DNA from: Maribacter sp.
Lineage (GTDB): Bacteria > Bacteroidota > Bacteroidia > Flavobacteriales > Flavobacteriaceae
DNA: 12,461 bases
Direction: 5' to 3'
NCBI GenBank assembly: GCA_013001935.1
Contig: JABDKZ010000394.1
Span: 1 to 12,461 of the forward strand
The notes below the pieces were generated by a model that was given only the letters and a program-made list of their open reading frames with translations, made no database searches and had not been told where the DNA came from. Positions within the stretch are counted from its first letter, which is position 1. Each line of letters starts with the position of its first letter. Shown here piece by piece: positions 1 to 7,436 of the stretch. The translations under genes and the position numbers were made by a program.

Positions 1-75
1 CAGATTAGGTACATTACCGCCCCTTGAATTTCTCAGGGTCGCAATTTTATTAACATTTACACTTAGCTTAGTCAT
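1..75 (-). CDS. pdxJ: Pyridoxine 5'-phosphate synthase, N-terminal fragment (runs off left edge)
   Basis: Reading the minus strand from the ATG at 75-73 gives 25 codons open to the window edge. The peptide begins [20 protein letters not shown] and continues NVPNL. This matches the opening beta-strand and the conserved N-K-(I/V)-A-T-L-R-N-x-R-G-G segment of PdxJ. The enzyme condenses 1-deoxyxylulose 5-phosphate with 3-amino-2-oxopropyl phosphate in the last steps of DXP-dependent vitamin B6 synthesis, in the cytoplasm. Only about a tenth of a protein of roughly 240 residues is visible, so the rest of the gene cannot be judged. It is transcribed divergently from the CBS-protein gene, with 89 bases between the two start codons. 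The identification rests on a short but very characteristic N-terminus. Confidence 0.85.
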   Translation of the reverse strand, partial: MTKLSVNVNKIATLRNSRGGNVPNL

Positions 76-99
76 TGGAAATTTCAATTCAAAAGAAGG

Positions 100-107
100 C
101 AAATTTA
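100..107 (-). promoter_or_regulatory. Putative Bacteroidota -7 promoter box for pdxJ
   Basis: The minus strand reads TAAATTTG here, a full match to the TAnnTTTG -7 box of Bacteroidota promoters, 24 bases before the pdxJ ATG. No clear TTG -33 element lies at the usual distance upstream, so this is a sequence match only. The opposite strand of the same gap has a near match, TATTTTG at 142-148, which is one base short of the consensus. It could serve the CBS-protein gene. Confidence 0.4.
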
Positions 108-164
108 CAAAATAGGCACACCTTTTGATATATTAAATTAGTATTTTGCGTTATAATTTATGTT

Positions 165-821
165 ATGCAGATTCAGACACACATAATCACGACGATACCG
201 GTCTTCGATTTAAACGAACCACTTGAAAATTTGGTTCAGTTTTTCATGGAAAATACCTTTTCACATGTTGCCATTGTTGATCAAAAAAGATATTTGGGAG
301 TTTTCAATCAAAATGATTTAGAGAATTTTGAGGTTGATAAGACCATCGAGGATTATAAGTATAATTTGGAGTCTTTTTTTGTTGGGAAAGATGCAGGTTG
401 GCTTGATGTTCTTGAATCTTTCGCCAGAAATGAAGCCAATTTAGTGCCTGTGCTGGGTGAAAAAGAAGAGGTTTTGGGTTATTTTGATATTACAGATGTC
501 GTCAGTGTTTTTATAGATACCCCGTTCTTTACAGAACCAGGAGGTGTTCTAGTTGTCGCAAAAGGTATAAAAGACTATTCTTTTAGTGAGATTGTTCAAA
601 TTGTTGAAAGCAACAATAGTAAATTCATTGGGGGTTTCGTTTCTGAAATAAAAGATGAACTTGTTCAAGTCACATTAAAGATCAGCAATAACAATATGAA
701 TGAAGTTGTGCAAACTTTTAGGCGCTACAATTACAATATTCTTTTTGGAAGTATTGAAGATCAATTCATAGATGACCTGAAACAGCGGTCAGATTATCTT
801 GATAAATATCTAAATGTATAG
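165..821 (+). CDS. CBS-domain protein with C-terminal ACT-like domain
   Basis: This 218-residue soluble protein has no signal peptide. Residues about 5-57 and 65-115 form a pair of CBS modules, visible in the repeated pattern of a hydrophobic strand followed by a G-V/Y-F-(N/D)-x-x-D-(L/V) end (LGVFNQNDL, LGYFDITDV). Residues about 127-195 look like an ACT-type beta-alpha-beta domain (VLVVAKGIKDYSF, then a helix and the strands FIGGF and VQVTLKI). The arrangement resembles AcuB-like proteins. Such modules usually bind adenine nucleotides or amino acids and sense cell state, but the ligand here is unknown. The gene ends only five bases before nadK, so the two are almost certainly co-transcribed, and a nucleotide-sensing role beside NAD kinase is an inference from that. 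The ATG at 165 was chosen because the CBS fold starts directly after it; the ATG at 160 is out of frame. Confidence 0.85.
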   Translation: MQIQTHIITTIPVFDLNEPLENLVQFFMENTFSHVAIVDQKRYLGVFNQNDLENFEVDKTIEDYKYNLESFFVGKDAGWLDVLESFARNEANLVPVLGEKEEVLGYFDITDVVSVFIDTPFFTEPGGVLVVAKGIKDYSFSEIVQIVESNNSKFIGGFVSEIKDELVQVTLKISNNNMNEVVQTFRRYNYNILFGSIEDQFIDDLKQRSDYLDKYLNV

Positions 822-826
822 CGCGT

Positions 827-1708
827 ATGAAGGTTGCCATTTACGGACAAACATATCAAGACAATACCCTTGAATATGTTGGGGAACTTATCGATGAGCT
901 AGAAAAGGTATCTGCAACAATTTCAATTGAAGACAATTTCAGCGCGCATTTATCCAAGCAATTTAATCTAAGTAATTACCAGACCTTTAACGATGTTGCG
1001 GGGCTTGATAGTTCTTTTGATGTGTTCATTAGTTTCGGTGGCGATGGTACCATATTAAGGGCAACTACATATATTCGTGATTTAGGAATCCCAATTGTTG
1101 GTGTAAATACGGGTAGATTGGGGTTTCTTTCAACTTTTAAGAAGGAAGATGTTCGTAAACTCGTGCAAGAATTTAAGCAAAAGGCGTATACCATTGTTGA
1201 AAGAAGTCTGGTCCAGGTAAATGCCAAAACCAAGACAGATGAAATAGGGAAACTTAATTTCGCTTTGAACGAAATTACTGTTAGTCGTAAGGACACTACG
1301 TCAATGATTACGGTTGAAACCTATCTGAATGGCGAATATTTAACTTCATATTGGGCCGATGGTCTAATAATATCAACACCTACTGGCTCAACCGGTTATT
1401 CGTTAAGTTGCGGTGGCCCTGTGATTGTCCCTACAGCCAAATCATTGGTGCTCACGCCTATAGCACCACACAATCTTAATGCAAGGCCATTGGTCATATC
1501 CGATGACACTGTAATTCGACTTAAAGTTTCAGGTAGGGAAAATCAGCATTTAGTTTCAATGGATTCCAGGATAGCCACCTTGGAAAATGGAACAGAGATC
1601 GAAATAAGGAAAGCAGACTTCACGATTAAGATGATTGAATACGCTTCAGAGAGTTTTCTAAAAACCCTTCGTAACAAATTATTGTGGGGGGAAGACAAAC
1701 GCAATTAA
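827..1708 (+). CDS. nadK: NAD kinase
   Basis: This cytoplasmic enzyme phosphorylates NAD(+) to NADP(+), the only known route to NADP. At 293 residues it is of normal bacterial length. The signature GGDGT motif is at residues 71-75 (SFGGDGTILRA), followed by the NTGRLGFL segment at 94-101. The conserved NE pair is at 149-150 (ALNEITVSR) and the ADG at 177-179. The glycine-rich STPTGSTGYSLSCGGP stretch at 183-198 forms the NAD-binding and active site. All hallmark residues are intact. It starts five bases after the CBS-protein gene, with no promoter between them. The 114-base gap after it contains a promoter box for the next gene, so transcription is partly reset there. Assignment is very secure. 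Confidence 0.97.
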   Translation: MKVAIYGQTYQDNTLEYVGELIDELEKVSATISIEDNFSAHLSKQFNLSNYQTFNDVAGLDSSFDVFISFGGDGTILRATTYIRDLGIPIVGVNTGRLGFLSTFKKEDVRKLVQEFKQKAYTIVERSLVQVNAKTKTDEIGKLNFALNEITVSRKDTTSMITVETYLNGEYLTSYWADGLIISTPTGSTGYSLSCGGPVIVPTAKSLVLTPIAPHNLNARPLVISDDTVIRLKVSGRENQHLVSMDSRIATLENGTEIEIRKADFTIKMIEYASESFLKTLRNKLLWGEDKRN

Positions 1709-1798
1709 GACTTAAATAAACAATAATTGTCTTCAAATGTTGTTTATCAATTGAGAATACTAGTTTATTCATTGATCATCCTAAACGACAAAGTGCGG

Positions 1799-1806
1799 TA
1801 TATTTG
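1799..1806 (+). promoter_or_regulatory. Putative -7 promoter box before the PorG-like gene
   Basis: TATATTTG is a full match to the Bacteroidota TAnnTTTG box and is followed by C, as is common. It ends 16 bases before the ATG at 1823, giving a short leader. A possible TTG -33 element lies in CATTGATC at about 1772-1774, with a 24-base spacer that is slightly long. The box would drive the PorG-like gene, and probably uppS and bamA, independently of nadK. Confidence 0.55.
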
Positions 1807-1822
1807 CAAACTTTTAATATTT

Positions 1823-2518
1823 ATGAAGAATTATCTTGTCTTGATTCTTATTTTGCTCAGTGTTTCTATGAGTGCACAGACATATGAAATAGGGGTATTC
1901 GCTGGCGGAGCGAATAATATTGGGGATGTCGGGCGGTTTAATTATATTCTACCTTCTGATATTGCCTATGGTGGTTTGTTTAAATGGAATAAAAGTAAAC
2001 GATATGCTTGGCGTGCTAGCGTAATTTATGGTAAATTTACGGCCGATGACACAAAATCAAATATAACCTCTAGACAGCAAAGAGGTTATGTTGTTAAAAA
2101 TTCCATTTTTGAGGCTTCAGCTGGTTTGGAATTTAATTTTGTGGAATACAATTTGCATAAAATAGGTCCGGCCTTTACACCATACCTGTATACCGGGGTA
2201 ACCTATTTTAGATACGACTATGATTATATAGATGCGGGTCAGCAAATTAATTTTGGTCAAAAGGATGGTTCTATGGCAATTCCTATGGTAGTAGGTGCCA
2301 AGATAAGAATGAACCAATTTTTGATTATAGGGGCTGAAATTGGTGCTAGATATACCTTTACTGATAATTTAGATGCCAGTAATCCCGAAAAATCTAACAT
2401 TAATCAACAGTTGGATGTTGATTTTGGGAATATTTTTAGTGACGATTGGTATGTGTTTTCTGGGGTTACCTTGACCTATACGTTTGGTAGAAAACCATGT
2501 TCCGATTGTTTTGAGTAA
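1823..2518 (+). CDS. PorG-like outer membrane beta-barrel protein (DUF6089 family)
   Basis: The 231-residue product starts with a signal peptide (MKNYLVLILILLSVSMSAQ) whose likely cleavage is next to the terminal A-Q. The mature part consists of alternating aromatic and polar beta-strands, for example EIGVFAGGANNIGDVG at 22-37, FEASAGLEFNFVEYN at 96-110 and FSGVTLTYTFGRKPC at 212-226. These are typical of the DUF6089 family. PorG of Porphyromonas gingivalis, a type IX secretion component, belongs to that family, so a role in type IX secretion is possible but not proven. A CxxC pair (PCSDC) sits at the extreme C-terminus. The frame is open upstream to a TTG at 1727, but the ATG at 1823 is preferred because it puts the signal peptide at the N-terminus and follows a promoter box at 1799-1806. 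It lies six bases before uppS. Confidence 0.85.
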   Translation: MKNYLVLILILLSVSMSAQTYEIGVFAGGANNIGDVGRFNYILPSDIAYGGLFKWNKSKRYAWRASVIYGKFTADDTKSNITSRQQRGYVVKNSIFEASAGLEFNFVEYNLHKIGPAFTPYLYTGVTYFRYDYDYIDAGQQINFGQKDGSMAIPMVVGAKIRMNQFLIIGAEIGARYTFTDNLDASNPEKSNINQQLDVDFGNIFSDDWYVFSGVTLTYTFGRKPCSDCFE

Positions 2519-2524
2519 TACTAC

Positions 2525-3265
2525 ATGAATACAATTGAGGAAATTGATGACCAAAGATTGCCAAAACACATTGCCATTATTATGGATGGCAACGGCCGCT
2601 GGGCCAAGCAAAAAGGTAAACTAAGGGTTTTTGGTCATGAGCATGGGGTCCGAACTGTTCGAAGTACGGTTGAAAGTTGTGTCAAAATTGGTCTGGACTA
2701 TCTTACCCTATATACTTTTTCAACAGAAAATTGGAACAGACCCAAGTTCGAAATTGATACTTTAATGAAACTTCTTGTTTCTTCCCTTAAAAAAGAGCTT
2801 AAGACTTTTAATAAAAACAATGTAAGGCTAAATACCATTGGTGACATTAAGTCGTTGCCTGCCAAGGCCTATGACGAACTCGTCGAGGTAATGGAAAAAA
2901 CGCAGGGTAATACCGGAATGACCCTTACTTTGGCCTTAAGTTATGGTGCTAGGGAAGAACTAAAAAACGCAATGCAACAAATAGCGATCAAAGTTAAAAA
3001 TAATATAATTTCGCCCGAAAGTATTGATGATACCATTATAAATACCCATCTTTACACGCAAAATTTGCCAGACGTAGATTTGTTGATCCGTACCAGTGGG
3101 GAACATAGGGTCAGCAATTTTTTATTGTGGCAAATTGCATATGCTGAATTATATTTTATTGATGTATTTTGGCCAGATTTTAGAGAGCATCATTTGGTAG
3201 AGGCCATAATAAATTACCAGAACAGAGAACGAAGATTTGGAAAAACTAGCGAACAACTTAACTAA
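2525..3265 (+). CDS. uppS: Undecaprenyl diphosphate synthase (cis-isoprenyl transferase)
   Basis: This enzyme adds isopentenyl units to farnesyl diphosphate in cis to make the C55 lipid carrier used for peptidoglycan and surface polysaccharides. It acts at the cytoplasmic face of the membrane. The 246-residue length is normal. The hallmark MDGNGRWA motif is at residues 20-27 with catalytic Asp21. FSTENW is at 65-70, and SYGAREEL at 139-146. The C-terminal RTSGEHRVSNFLLWQ at 189-203 carries the pyrophosphate-binding arginines (R189, R195) and Ser197, with Glu208 as the likely magnesium ligand. It begins six bases after the PorG-like gene, and bamA begins inside its last 29 bases, so the three are transcribed and probably translated together. 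Only the usual uncertainty about exact chain length remains. Confidence 0.97.
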   Translation: MNTIEEIDDQRLPKHIAIIMDGNGRWAKQKGKLRVFGHEHGVRTVRSTVESCVKIGLDYLTLYTFSTENWNRPKFEIDTLMKLLVSSLKKELKTFNKNNVRLNTIGDIKSLPAKAYDELVEVMEKTQGNTGMTLTLALSYGAREELKNAMQQIAIKVKNNIISPESIDDTIINTHLYTQNLPDVDLLIRTSGEHRVSNFLLWQIAYAELYFIDVFWPDFREHHLVEAIINYQNRERRFGKTSEQLN

Positions 3266-5897
3266 CCAGTTTAAAAGGTTCAAATCCCTTGAACTTTTTG
3301 TCACCTTCTTACTACTTTTTGCTACTAGCTTATCAACAGCACAGGATATTAACTATGAAGATGGTAAAAAATATATTCTGGGAGGTCTTGAAGTAACCGG
3401 ACTTCAAAGCTATAATGAACAAACGGTAAAAACATATACAGGGCTAAGGGTAGGGCAACCAATTACACTACCCGGAGAACAGATAAGTGCCATAATCAAT
3501 AAACTTTGGGGTCTTGAGCTCTTCACCGATATTGATTTCTATATTACCGATATTCAAGGGGAAAATGTCTTTCTTGAACTGGTTATTTTAGAAAGACCCA
3601 CGCTGTCAAGGGTTACTGTGAATGGTGTTAAGAAAAGAAAGGTTGATGAGATAATCAAGGATACCGATCTTAAAAAAGGAAAGAAAATTACCGAAAGTCT
3701 TATTTCCAATAGTAAAAATTATATTCAGAACAAGTACAAGAAAAAAGGTTTCTTCAATACCAAAGTTAACGTTATCACTAGAAACGATACGACTGAGACG
3801 AATTCAAGAAGTATGGTGGTGAATGTGAACAAAGGGGATAAAGTAAAAATAAAAGATATTGTTTTTGAGGGAAATGATAAATTGACTTCTAAAAAGTTAA
3901 GAAAGTCACTAAAAAAGACCAAAAAGAAACGATTAGGACGATTTTGGAAAAAGTCGAAGTTTATTAAGGATGACTATGACAATGATCTGTCCTTATTGAT
4001 GGATGCCTATGCCGAAAATGGCTATAGGGATGCTAGAATCCTGTCGGATACAATTTTGAACGTAGATAAGAACAATATCCAAATTAATATAAAGGTTGAA
4101 GAAGGGGATAAATATTATTTTGGTGATATTGATTTTGTAGGGAATAGTGTATATACCGATCAGGCACTAAATCGGGTACTTGGTATTAAAAAAGGGGCTA
4201 CTTATAATGGCGTATTGTTAAGAGAGCGTATTGCGGATGACTCAAAACCCGATGCGAATGATGTAACCAGTTTATATCAGAACAATGGATATCTTTTTTC
4301 AAGTATAAACCCCGTGGAAGTATCGGCAGCCAATGATACGATCAATTTTGAGATACGTATCGTTGAGGGTAAGGAAACCTTTTTAAACCATGTAACGGTT
4401 AATGGTAATGATAGGACCAACGATCATGTTATTTTTAGGGAGTTAAGAACAAGGCCTGGCCAGAAGTATAACAAGTCAGATATCATTAGGAGTATCAGGG
4501 AGTTGGGGCAACTTGGCTTCTTTGATGCTGAACAAATCAAACCAGATATTGTAAACCCAAAACCAAATGAAGGTACCGTTGATTTAGCCTATAGTCTCGT
4601 AGAATCTGGATCCAGCCAGATAGAGCTCCAAGGAGGATACGGCGGTGGCGGCTTTATAGGTACATTAGGACTGTCTTTTAGCAATTTTTCCTTGAAGAAT
4701 ATTTTTAAAGGGGAGGCCTATAAACCCGTGCCTATGGGCGATGGCCAAACTTTCGCTTTACGATTGCAAGCAAGTAGAACCTTTAGGGTATATAGTCTTA
4801 ATTTCGCTGAACCTTGGCTAGGCGGTAAAAAACCAGTAAGGTTTAATTTATCCTTATCAAAAACCCAACAGTTTGGAGCGAGTTATTCAAATTCTGGTAG
4901 GATTGAAGTGAATAAGGATCAAGGATTCTCAATTACTGGTATTTCGGCAGGGTTGGCAAAAAGAGTGCAATGGCCTGATGATTTTTTCACCATTTCGCAT
5001 TCTGTGGGATATCAACTTTATGAATTCAAAAATTACAATATAGGTTTATTTAATTTTGGAAACGGTAAATCAAACGCGCTGACCTATACTTTGGGTATTT
5101 CAAGAAATGCCTTAAGTGGTGGAAGAATTTACCCAAGAGGAGGCTCCAACTTTGAGGTTACGGCGAAATTAACGCCCCCATATTCCTTATTCAATAATAA
5201 GGATTACAAAGGGTTGCAAGAAGCAAGCAACGCCTTGCTTGAAGAAATAAGGGCTTTAGACCCCACAGTTGACCAAGCTGAGATTGCGATACTGAATACG
5301 ACAAGGGAAAGATTAGAGGAAGAGCGTTTTAAATGGTTGGAATATTACAAATTAAACTTTAAGGGTGACTGGTACACTACCTTGGTAGGCGATTTGGTTC
5401 TTAGGACCAATGCTGAACTAGGTTTTCTCGGAAATTATAATAGTGATGTAGGCGATGTTCCGTTTGAGCGTTTTTATCTTGGAGGGGACGGCATGGGTAA
5501 TTTTACTTTAGATGGTCGGGATATTATACAGCTGCGTGGCTACGAGAATCAATCGCTGACACCTTACAGTGCAAATGAGGTTAACGGAAGAACTGAACAA
5601 AATGGAGCTTTAATATATAATAAATTTTCTTTGGAACTTCGATATCCATTGACTTTAAAGCCTTCAGCATCAATTTATGGGCTTACTTTTTTAGAAGCAG
5701 GTAATTCTTTCAACAATTTTCAGGATTTTAATCCGTTTCAATTAAAACGATCGGCTGGAGTGGGGCTAAGGATATTTATGCCGGCATTTGGACTATTGGG
5801 AATAGATTTTGGGTATGGTTTTGATCAAGATTATCGTCCAACTTCTGTTGGCCCAAGTGGTTGGCAAACACACTTCATTATCGGCCAACAGTTTTAA
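3237..5897 (+). CDS. bamA: Outer membrane protein assembly factor BamA
   Basis: BamA is the Omp85-family barrel that folds and inserts outer membrane proteins. The 886-residue product has a signal sequence ending near residue 36 (FATSLSTAQ). Five POTRA repeats follow at roughly 46-119, 121-199, 202-288, 291-378 and 380-456, with the third unusually lysine-rich (about 222-243). The barrel runs from about 457 to the C-terminal phenylalanine. The conserved RGY of the barrel lid loop (QLRGYE) is at 765-770, and FYLGGDG at 746-752 precedes it. A charged, helix-prone insertion at about 655-700 interrupts the barrel. The start is a TTG at 3237: an in-frame stop lies at 3210-3212, and no ATG occurs between it and the end of the signal peptide. 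The gene therefore overlaps the end of uppS by 29 bases. It precedes the two ompH genes, whose products deliver clients to BamA. Confidence 0.95.
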   Translation: MEKLANNLTNQFKRFKSLELFVTFLLLFATSLSTAQDINYEDGKKYILGGLEVTGLQSYNEQTVKTYTGLRVGQPITLPGEQISAIINKLWGLELFTDIDFYITDIQGENVFLELVILERPTLSRVTVNGVKKRKVDEIIKDTDLKKGKKITESLISNSKNYIQNKYKKKGFFNTKVNVITRNDTTETNSRSMVVNVNKGDKVKIKDIVFEGNDKLTSKKLRKSLKKTKKKRLGRFWKKSKFIKDDYDNDLSLLMDAYAENGYRDARILSDTILNVDKNNIQINIKVEEGDKYYFGDIDFVGNSVYTDQALNRVLGIKKGATYNGVLLRERIADDSKPDANDVTSLYQNNGYLFSSINPVEVSAANDTINFEIRIVEGKETFLNHVTVNGNDRTNDHVIFRELRTRPGQKYNKSDIIRSIRELGQLGFFDAEQIKPDIVNPKPNEGTVDLAYSLVESGSSQIELQGGYGGGGFIGTLGLSFSNFSLKNIFKGEAYKPVPMGDGQTFALRLQASRTFRVYSLNFAEPWLGGKKPVRFNLSLSKTQQFGASYSNSGRIEVNKDQGFSITGISAGLAKRVQWPDDFFTISHSVGYQLYEFKNYNIGLFNFGNGKSNALTYTLGISRNALSGGRIYPRGGSNFEVTAKLTPPYSLFNNKDYKGLQEASNALLEEIRALDPTVDQAEIAILNTTRERLEEERFKWLEYYKLNFKGDWYTTLVGDLVLRTNAELGFLGNYNSDVGDVPFERFYLGGDGMGNFTLDGRDIIQLRGYENQSLTPYSANEVNGRTEQNGALIYNKFSLELRYPLTLKPSASIYGLTFLEAGNSFNNFQDFNPFQLKRSAGVGLRIFMPAFGLLGIDFGYGFDQDYRPTSVGPSGWQTHFIIGQQF

Positions 5898-5944
5898 TTT
5901 AAGAATCGTGGTTTAAGCTAACTTATTCATTTTAAAAGTTTTAG

Positions 5945-5952
5945 TATTTTTG
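5945..5952 (+). promoter_or_regulatory. Putative -7 promoter box before the ompH pair
   Basis: TATTTTTG followed by GC matches the Bacteroidota TAnnTTTG box and lies 35 bases before the ATG at 5988, inside the 90-base gap after bamA. No clean TTG is seen at the -33 distance. It would allow the two chaperone genes to be expressed separately from bamA. The call rests on motif match and placement only. Confidence 0.45.
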
Positions 5953-5987
5953 GCACGATATTTTCTATACATTAAAGCGGAATCAAA

Positions 5988-6821
5988 ATGAAACCAAAAA
6001 CAAATGTTCTTTTAATAGTATTGATGATACTATTTTCAGCGCACATGTACGCTCAGCGAGGTGTTAGAATAGCATATGTGGATATGGAGTATATCCTTGA
6101 GAATGTCGAGGAGTATCGTGATGCAAGCGAGCAATTGGAAATGAAAGTTCAAAAGTGGAAAGTTGAAATTGAACAAAAACAGAGTACTGTTGAGCAAATG
6201 AAGAAGGATTTGACGGCTGAAAAAGTGTTATTGACCAGTGAATTGATTTCAGAACGGGAGGAAGACATCCAGATTCTTGAGAAAGAGATGATCGAATATC
6301 AACAAAATCGTTTTGGTCCCCAAGGAGATTTGGTATTACAAAAAAGAAGGTTAATACAGCCTATACAGGACCAAGTTTTTAATGAAGTACAAAAAATAGG
6401 AGCAAATAAAAAGTATGATTTTATTTTTGATAAATCTGCGGATGTTGTAATGTTGTACTCCCAAAAAAGACATGATATCAGTGATTTGATTTTAAGAGGG
6501 ATCGCAAGAACGCGAAAAATAAGTGCACCAAAGAAAAAAGCGATTGCGAAAAATAGATTGGAAGATTTTGAAGAAAGGGAGCAAGAAGAAGAAATGAGCG
6601 ATGCCCTGAAGGAAAGAATCGATAAAGCTAAAAGTGCTGATGACGCTAGGAAAAATACAGCAGAGGAAAAGCGGGCAGAGCAATTAAAAATTAGGGAAGA
6701 GCGTAAGAAGGCTTATGATGAGAGAAGAAAGAAACTATTAGAAGAAAGGGAAGCCAAAAAGAAGGCCAAGGCGGAGGAAAGAAAAAAGGACTCTGAAGAA
6801 GGGAAAGACTCAAGTAATTAA
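5988..6821 (+). CDS. OmpH/Skp-family periplasmic chaperone with long charged C-terminal tail
   Basis: The 277-residue protein has a signal peptide (residues 1-22, ending SAHMYA before Q23) and then the OmpH/Skp core. The core has an opening strand, RGVRIAYVDMEYILENV (24-40), and a long coiled-coil arm of heptad-like charged residues at about 45-110. A return segment with YDFIFDKSADVVML (143-156) closes the core. Skp-type trimers hold unfolded outer membrane proteins in the periplasm and pass them to BamA, which fits the adjacent bamA gene. Skp is normally about 160 residues, whereas here residues 181-277 add a tail almost entirely of Lys, Arg, Glu and Asp that is predicted to be a long helix or disordered. 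Proteins with this double OmpH arrangement are common in Flavobacteriia. The family call is secure; the tail's function is unknown. Confidence 0.9.
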   Translation: MKPKTNVLLIVLMILFSAHMYAQRGVRIAYVDMEYILENVEEYRDASEQLEMKVQKWKVEIEQKQSTVEQMKKDLTAEKVLLTSELISEREEDIQILEKEMIEYQQNRFGPQGDLVLQKRRLIQPIQDQVFNEVQKIGANKKYDFIFDKSADVVMLYSQKRHDISDLILRGIARTRKISAPKKKAIAKNRLEDFEEREQEEEMSDALKERIDKAKSADDARKNTAEEKRAEQLKIREERKKAYDERRKKLLEEREAKKKAKAEERKKDSEEGKDSSN

Positions 6822-6869
6822 TAAGAATCATTAACTTAAATTAACACTCAAATATTTTAATTAGAAATC

Positions 6870-7379
6870 ATGAAAGAAGTAAAAAAAATAGTAGTTGCCT
6901 TAGCATTGATCATCGCAGCAACAAGTTTTGTAAATGCACAAAGTAAAATAGCGCATATTGATGTTACACAACTTTTATCGCAAATGCCTGAAATGAAAGC
7001 AGCGGAGGCTGAATTACAGAAGTTACAGGAAACATATAGGGCTGATATTGAAAGTTCTATGACCGAATTAAAGAATAAATATACCCAATATTCAAATGAG
7101 TCCGCTTCTAAATCTGAAGAGGAAAACCAAAAAAGGGCCCAAGAATTGCAAGGCTTCGAGAAGAATATTGGTGAGGCACAACAAAATGCACAACAAGAAC
7201 TTCAAAAAAAGCAAGCTGAACTTTTTGCCCCGATCTCGGAAAAAGCCAAAATAGCTATTGAAAAGGTAGCAGCAGCACAAGGCTTTGACTATGTTTTGGA
7301 TGCACAGGCAGGAGCTGGTGTTATTGTTGCCAAAGGAAAAGATTTATTGGCAGAAGTAAAACAAGAGTTGGGCTTCTAG
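6870..7379 (+). CDS. OmpH/Skp-family periplasmic chaperone
   Basis: This 169-residue protein has standard Skp length. A signal peptide ends at about residue 23 (FVNA before Q24). The OmpH core follows: strand KIAHIDVTQLLSQMP (26-40), a Gln/Glu-rich coiled-coil tentacle at about 42-120, and the closing GFDYVLDAQAGAGVIVA (138-154), which pairs with the first strand in known Skp structures. It follows the larger OmpH by 48 bases with no full promoter box, so the two are likely co-transcribed. It is the last gene before the hairpin at 7402-7433. It probably acts with its neighbour and BamA in outer membrane protein transport; whether the two paralogues form mixed trimers cannot be told from sequence. 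Confidence 0.93.
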   Translation: MKEVKKIVVALALIIAATSFVNAQSKIAHIDVTQLLSQMPEMKAAEAELQKLQETYRADIESSMTELKNKYTQYSNESASKSEEENQKRAQELQGFEKNIGEAQQNAQQELQKKQAELFAPISEKAKIAIEKVAAAQGFDYVLDAQAGAGVIVAKGKDLLAEVKQELGF

Positions 7380-7401
7380 GATAATAACATTGTAAGATAA
7401 A

Positions 7402-7433
7402 AAAACCACCCTACGCTTCTGTAGGGTGGTTTT
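7402..7433. terminator. Bidirectional rho-independent terminator
   Basis: A perfect inverted repeat ACCACCCTAC ... GTAGGGTGGT with a six-base loop (GCTTCT) is flanked by A residues on the left and T residues on the right, extending the pairing by three A-T pairs. Because both sides carry the needed A/T run, it can stop the ompH transcript from the left and the glycosyltransferase transcript from the right. It ends three bases from the glycosyltransferase stop codon. Confidence 0.92.
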
Positions 7434-7436
7434 GTA

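Noticed and set aside
121-148. TTTTG at 123-127 and TATTTTG at 142-148 as a full promoter for the CBS-protein gene
   Set aside because: The spacer is too short (14 bases) and the -7 box is one base short of TAnnTTTG; it is mentioned only as a possibility.
976-1296. 106-codon minus-strand open frame inside nadK
   Set aside because: It lies wholly inside a well-conserved gene on the other strand and has no recognisable domain or promoter; it is a shadow frame.
1720-1730. Odd palindrome ACAAT-A-ATTGT after nadK, considered as a nadK terminator or operator
   Set aside because: It is only five bases per arm, AT-rich, with no useful loop and no T-run, so it is compatible with chance.
1727-1822. 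N-terminal extension of the PorG-like frame from a TTG at 1727
   Set aside because: It would bury the signal peptide 32 residues inside the protein and would include the promoter box at 1799-1806; the ATG at 1823 is far more natural.
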